A stretch of DNA of 64,000 nucleotides. Origin: Panulirus ornatus. Its lineage: Eukaryota; Arthropoda; Malacostraca; Decapoda; Palinuridae. Numbering within the stretch: position 1 is the stretch's first letter; each line of letters starts with the position of its first letter. The notes under the pieces are model-generated. The model did not search any database, was not told the origin of the DNA, and was given only the letters and a program-made list of their open reading frames with translations. Below are positions 62,041-64,000 of the stretch, piece after piece. The position numbers were made by a program, and so were the translations under genes. Where the stretch lies: NCBI RefSeq assembly GCF_036320965.1, contig NC_092225.1, positions 72,329,108 through 72,393,107 of the forward strand, written 5' to 3'.

Positions 62041-63965
62041 CATGTTCCAGTGTCATCATCTGCAGTTCCAGTGTCATAATCTGCAGTCCCAGTGTCCTAT
62101 CTTAATATTCCAGTGTCATAATCTGCAGTTCCAGTGTCCTATCTTAATATTCCAGTGTCATAATCTGCAGTTCCAGTGTCCTATCTTGATGTTCCAGTGT
62201 CATAATCTGCAGTTCCAGTGTCCTATTTTAATGTTCCAGTGTCATAATCTGCAGTTCCAGTGTCCTATCTTAATGTTCCAGTGTCATAATCTGCAGTTCC
62301 AGTGTCCTATCTTAATGTTCGTGTCATAATCTGCAGTTCCAGTGTCCTATCTTAATGTTCCAGTGTCATAATCTGCAGTTCCAGTGTCTTATCTTAATGT
62401 TCGTGTCATAATCTGCAGTTCCAGTGTCCTATCTTAATGTTCCAGTGTCATAATCTGCAGTTCCAGTGTCCTATCTTAATGCTCCAGTGTCATAATCTGC
62501 AGTTCCAATGTCCTATCTTAATGTTCCAGTGTCATAATCTGCAGTTCCAATGTCCTATCTTAATGTTCCAGTGTCATAATCTGCAGTTCCAGTGTCCTAT
62601 CTTAATGCTCCAGTGTCATAATCTGCAGTTCCAATGTCCTATCTTAATGTTCCAGTGTCATAATCTGCAGTTCCAGTGTCCTATCTTAATGTTCCAGTGT
62701 CATAATCTGCAGTTCCAATGTCCTATCTTAATGTTCCAGTGTCATAATCTGCAGTTCCAGTGTCCTATGTTAATGTTCCAGTGTCATAATCTGGTTCCAG
62801 TGTCATAATCTACAAATCCAGTGTCCTATATTAATGCTCCAGTGTCATAATCTGCAGTTCCAATGTCCTATCTTAATGTTCGTGTCATAATCTGCAGTTC
62901 CAATGTCCTATCTTAATGTTCCAGTGTCATAATCTGCAGTTCCAGTGTCCTATATTAATGCTCCAGTGTCATAATCTGCAGTTCCAATGTCCTATCTTAA
63001 TGTTCCGGTGTCATAATCTGCAGTTCCAATGTCCTATCTTGATGTTCCAGTGTCATAATCTGCAGTTCCAGTGTCCTATTTTAATGTTCCAGTGTCATAA
63101 TCTGCAGTTCCAGTGTCCTATCTTAATGTTCCAGTGTCATAATCTGCAGTTCCAGTGTCCTATCTTAATGTTCGTGTCATAATCTGCAGTTCCAGTGTCC
63201 TATCTTAATGTTCCAGTGTCATAATCTGCAGTTCCAGTGTCTTATCTTAATGTTCGTGTCATAATCTGCAGTTCCAGTGTCCTATCTTAATGTTCCAGTG
63301 TCATAATCTGCAGTTCCAGTGTCCTATCTTAATGCTCCAGTGTCATAATCTGCAGTTCCAATGTCCTATCTTAATGTTCCAGTGTCATAATCTGCAGTTC
63401 CAGTGTCCTATCTTAATGCTCCAGTGTCATAATCTGCAGTTCCAATGTCCTATCTTAATGTTCCAGTGTCATAATCTGCAGTTCCAGTGTCCTATCTTAA
63501 TGTTCCAGTCATAATCTGCAGTTCCAATGTCCTATCTTAATGTTCCAGTGTCATAATCTGCAGTTCCAGTGTCCTATCTTAATGTTCCAGTGTCATAATC
63601 TGCAGTTCCAATGTCCTATCTTAATGTTCCAGTGTCATAATCTGCAGTTCCAGTGTCCTATCTTAATGTTCCAGTGTCATAATCTGCAGTTCCAGTCTTA
63701 TCTTAATGTTCCAGTATCATAATCTGCAGTTCCAGTGTCCTATCTTAACGCTCCAGTGTCATAATCTGCAGTTCCAGTGTCTTATCTTAATGTTCCAGTG
63801 TCATAATCTGCAGGTACAGTGTCCTATCTTAATGTTCCAGTGTCATAATCTGCAGTTCCAATGTCCTATCTTAATGTTCCAGTGTCATCATCTGCAGTTC
63901 CAGTGTCCTGTCTTAATGATCCAGTGTCATAATCTGCAGTTCCCATGTCATATTCTGCAGTTCGT
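62041..63965. repeat. 42-bp satellite (21+21 dimer), about 45 copies, with 853-bp duplication
   Basis: Each unit is two related 21-mers, both starting TTCCAGTGTC. One ends ATAATCTGCAG and the other ends CTATCTTAATG, so an old 21-bp repeat diverged and was re-amplified as a dimer. Shortened units (GTTCGTGTC) at 62317 and 62399 recur at 63170 and 63252, and CTTGATG at 62185 recurs at 63038. All are exactly 853 apart, which marks a tandem duplication. The frame MFQCHNLQFQCPIL is an artefact of the 14-codon period. The last copies near 63900-63965 are diverged. Confidence 0.97.
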
Positions 63966-64000
63966 ATCATAATATACTTTGAGTACATGTTCGTACAAAC

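Noticed and set aside
62041..63965. Repeated MFQCHNLQFQCPIL frames
   Set aside because: Artefact of the 42-bp period, broken wherever a unit is shortened.

Overview
The window looks like repeat-dominated nuclear DNA from an arthropod. A decapod crustacean is most likely. The reasons are the extreme density of dinucleotide microsatellites, large AT-normal satellite arrays, and relics of non-LTR retrotransposons whose protein signatures and 3' tails resemble elements I associate with crabs, lobsters and crayfish. The RTE-like 3' tail reminds me of spiny-lobster sequence, but that is memory, not a search. I found no host protein-coding gene, rRNA or intact tRNA that I can support. Most long open frames come from tandem repeats whose period is a multiple of three.

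Layout. 0.3-4.2 kb: two blocks of diverged GACCCAGTTAA-type repeats around a clean 26-bp array. 5.2-9 kb: five short-period minisatellites (41, 24/62, 21, 31 and 21 bp) with GA and GT microsatellites. 9.7-11.1 kb: two decayed LINE ends on opposite strands. 14.3-15.6 kb: a decayed LINE end grading into a GT tract, a perfect 19-bp hairpin, and a second fragment with the same 3' terminus. 16.3-20 kb: a 23-bp array (35 copies), a TAA tract and a 19-bp array (81 copies). 21.8-23.5 kb: the best retrotransposon copy, an RTE-like LINE lying inside a (TA)n tract and followed by a SINE-like piece. 24-26.3 kb: 19-bp and 20-bp arrays. 27.1-27.7 kb: a shorter copy of the same LINE, also inside (TA)n. 27.9-37.7 kb: arrays of 33, 32, 26, 23, 26/32, 31 and 30 bp. 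38-51 kb: the least repetitive part and a graveyard of LINE relics of two lineages (RTE-like, and Jockey/CR1-like) on both strands. 50.1-64 kb: arrays of 43, 40/38, ~36, a 3.6-kb CCCACGCTTC family, 20 bp (114 copies) and 42 bp (a dimer of 21).

How it works together. Two processes explain most of the window. One is tandem amplification with local homogenisation: clean cores, diverged edges, and secondary duplications of about 0.82-0.85 kb in three unrelated arrays. The other is non-LTR retrotransposition. The RTE-like family is the strongest candidate for something undescribed. Three 5'-truncated copies start at different points of the element, yet each starts directly at a (TA)n tract. The two copies that keep their 3' end also finish in A-rich plus (TA)n, and one interrupts an older 15-bp repeat that continues on the far side. 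This fits insertion into, or priming from, (TA)n microsatellites. Both copies also keep a foldable hairpin just before the A tail.
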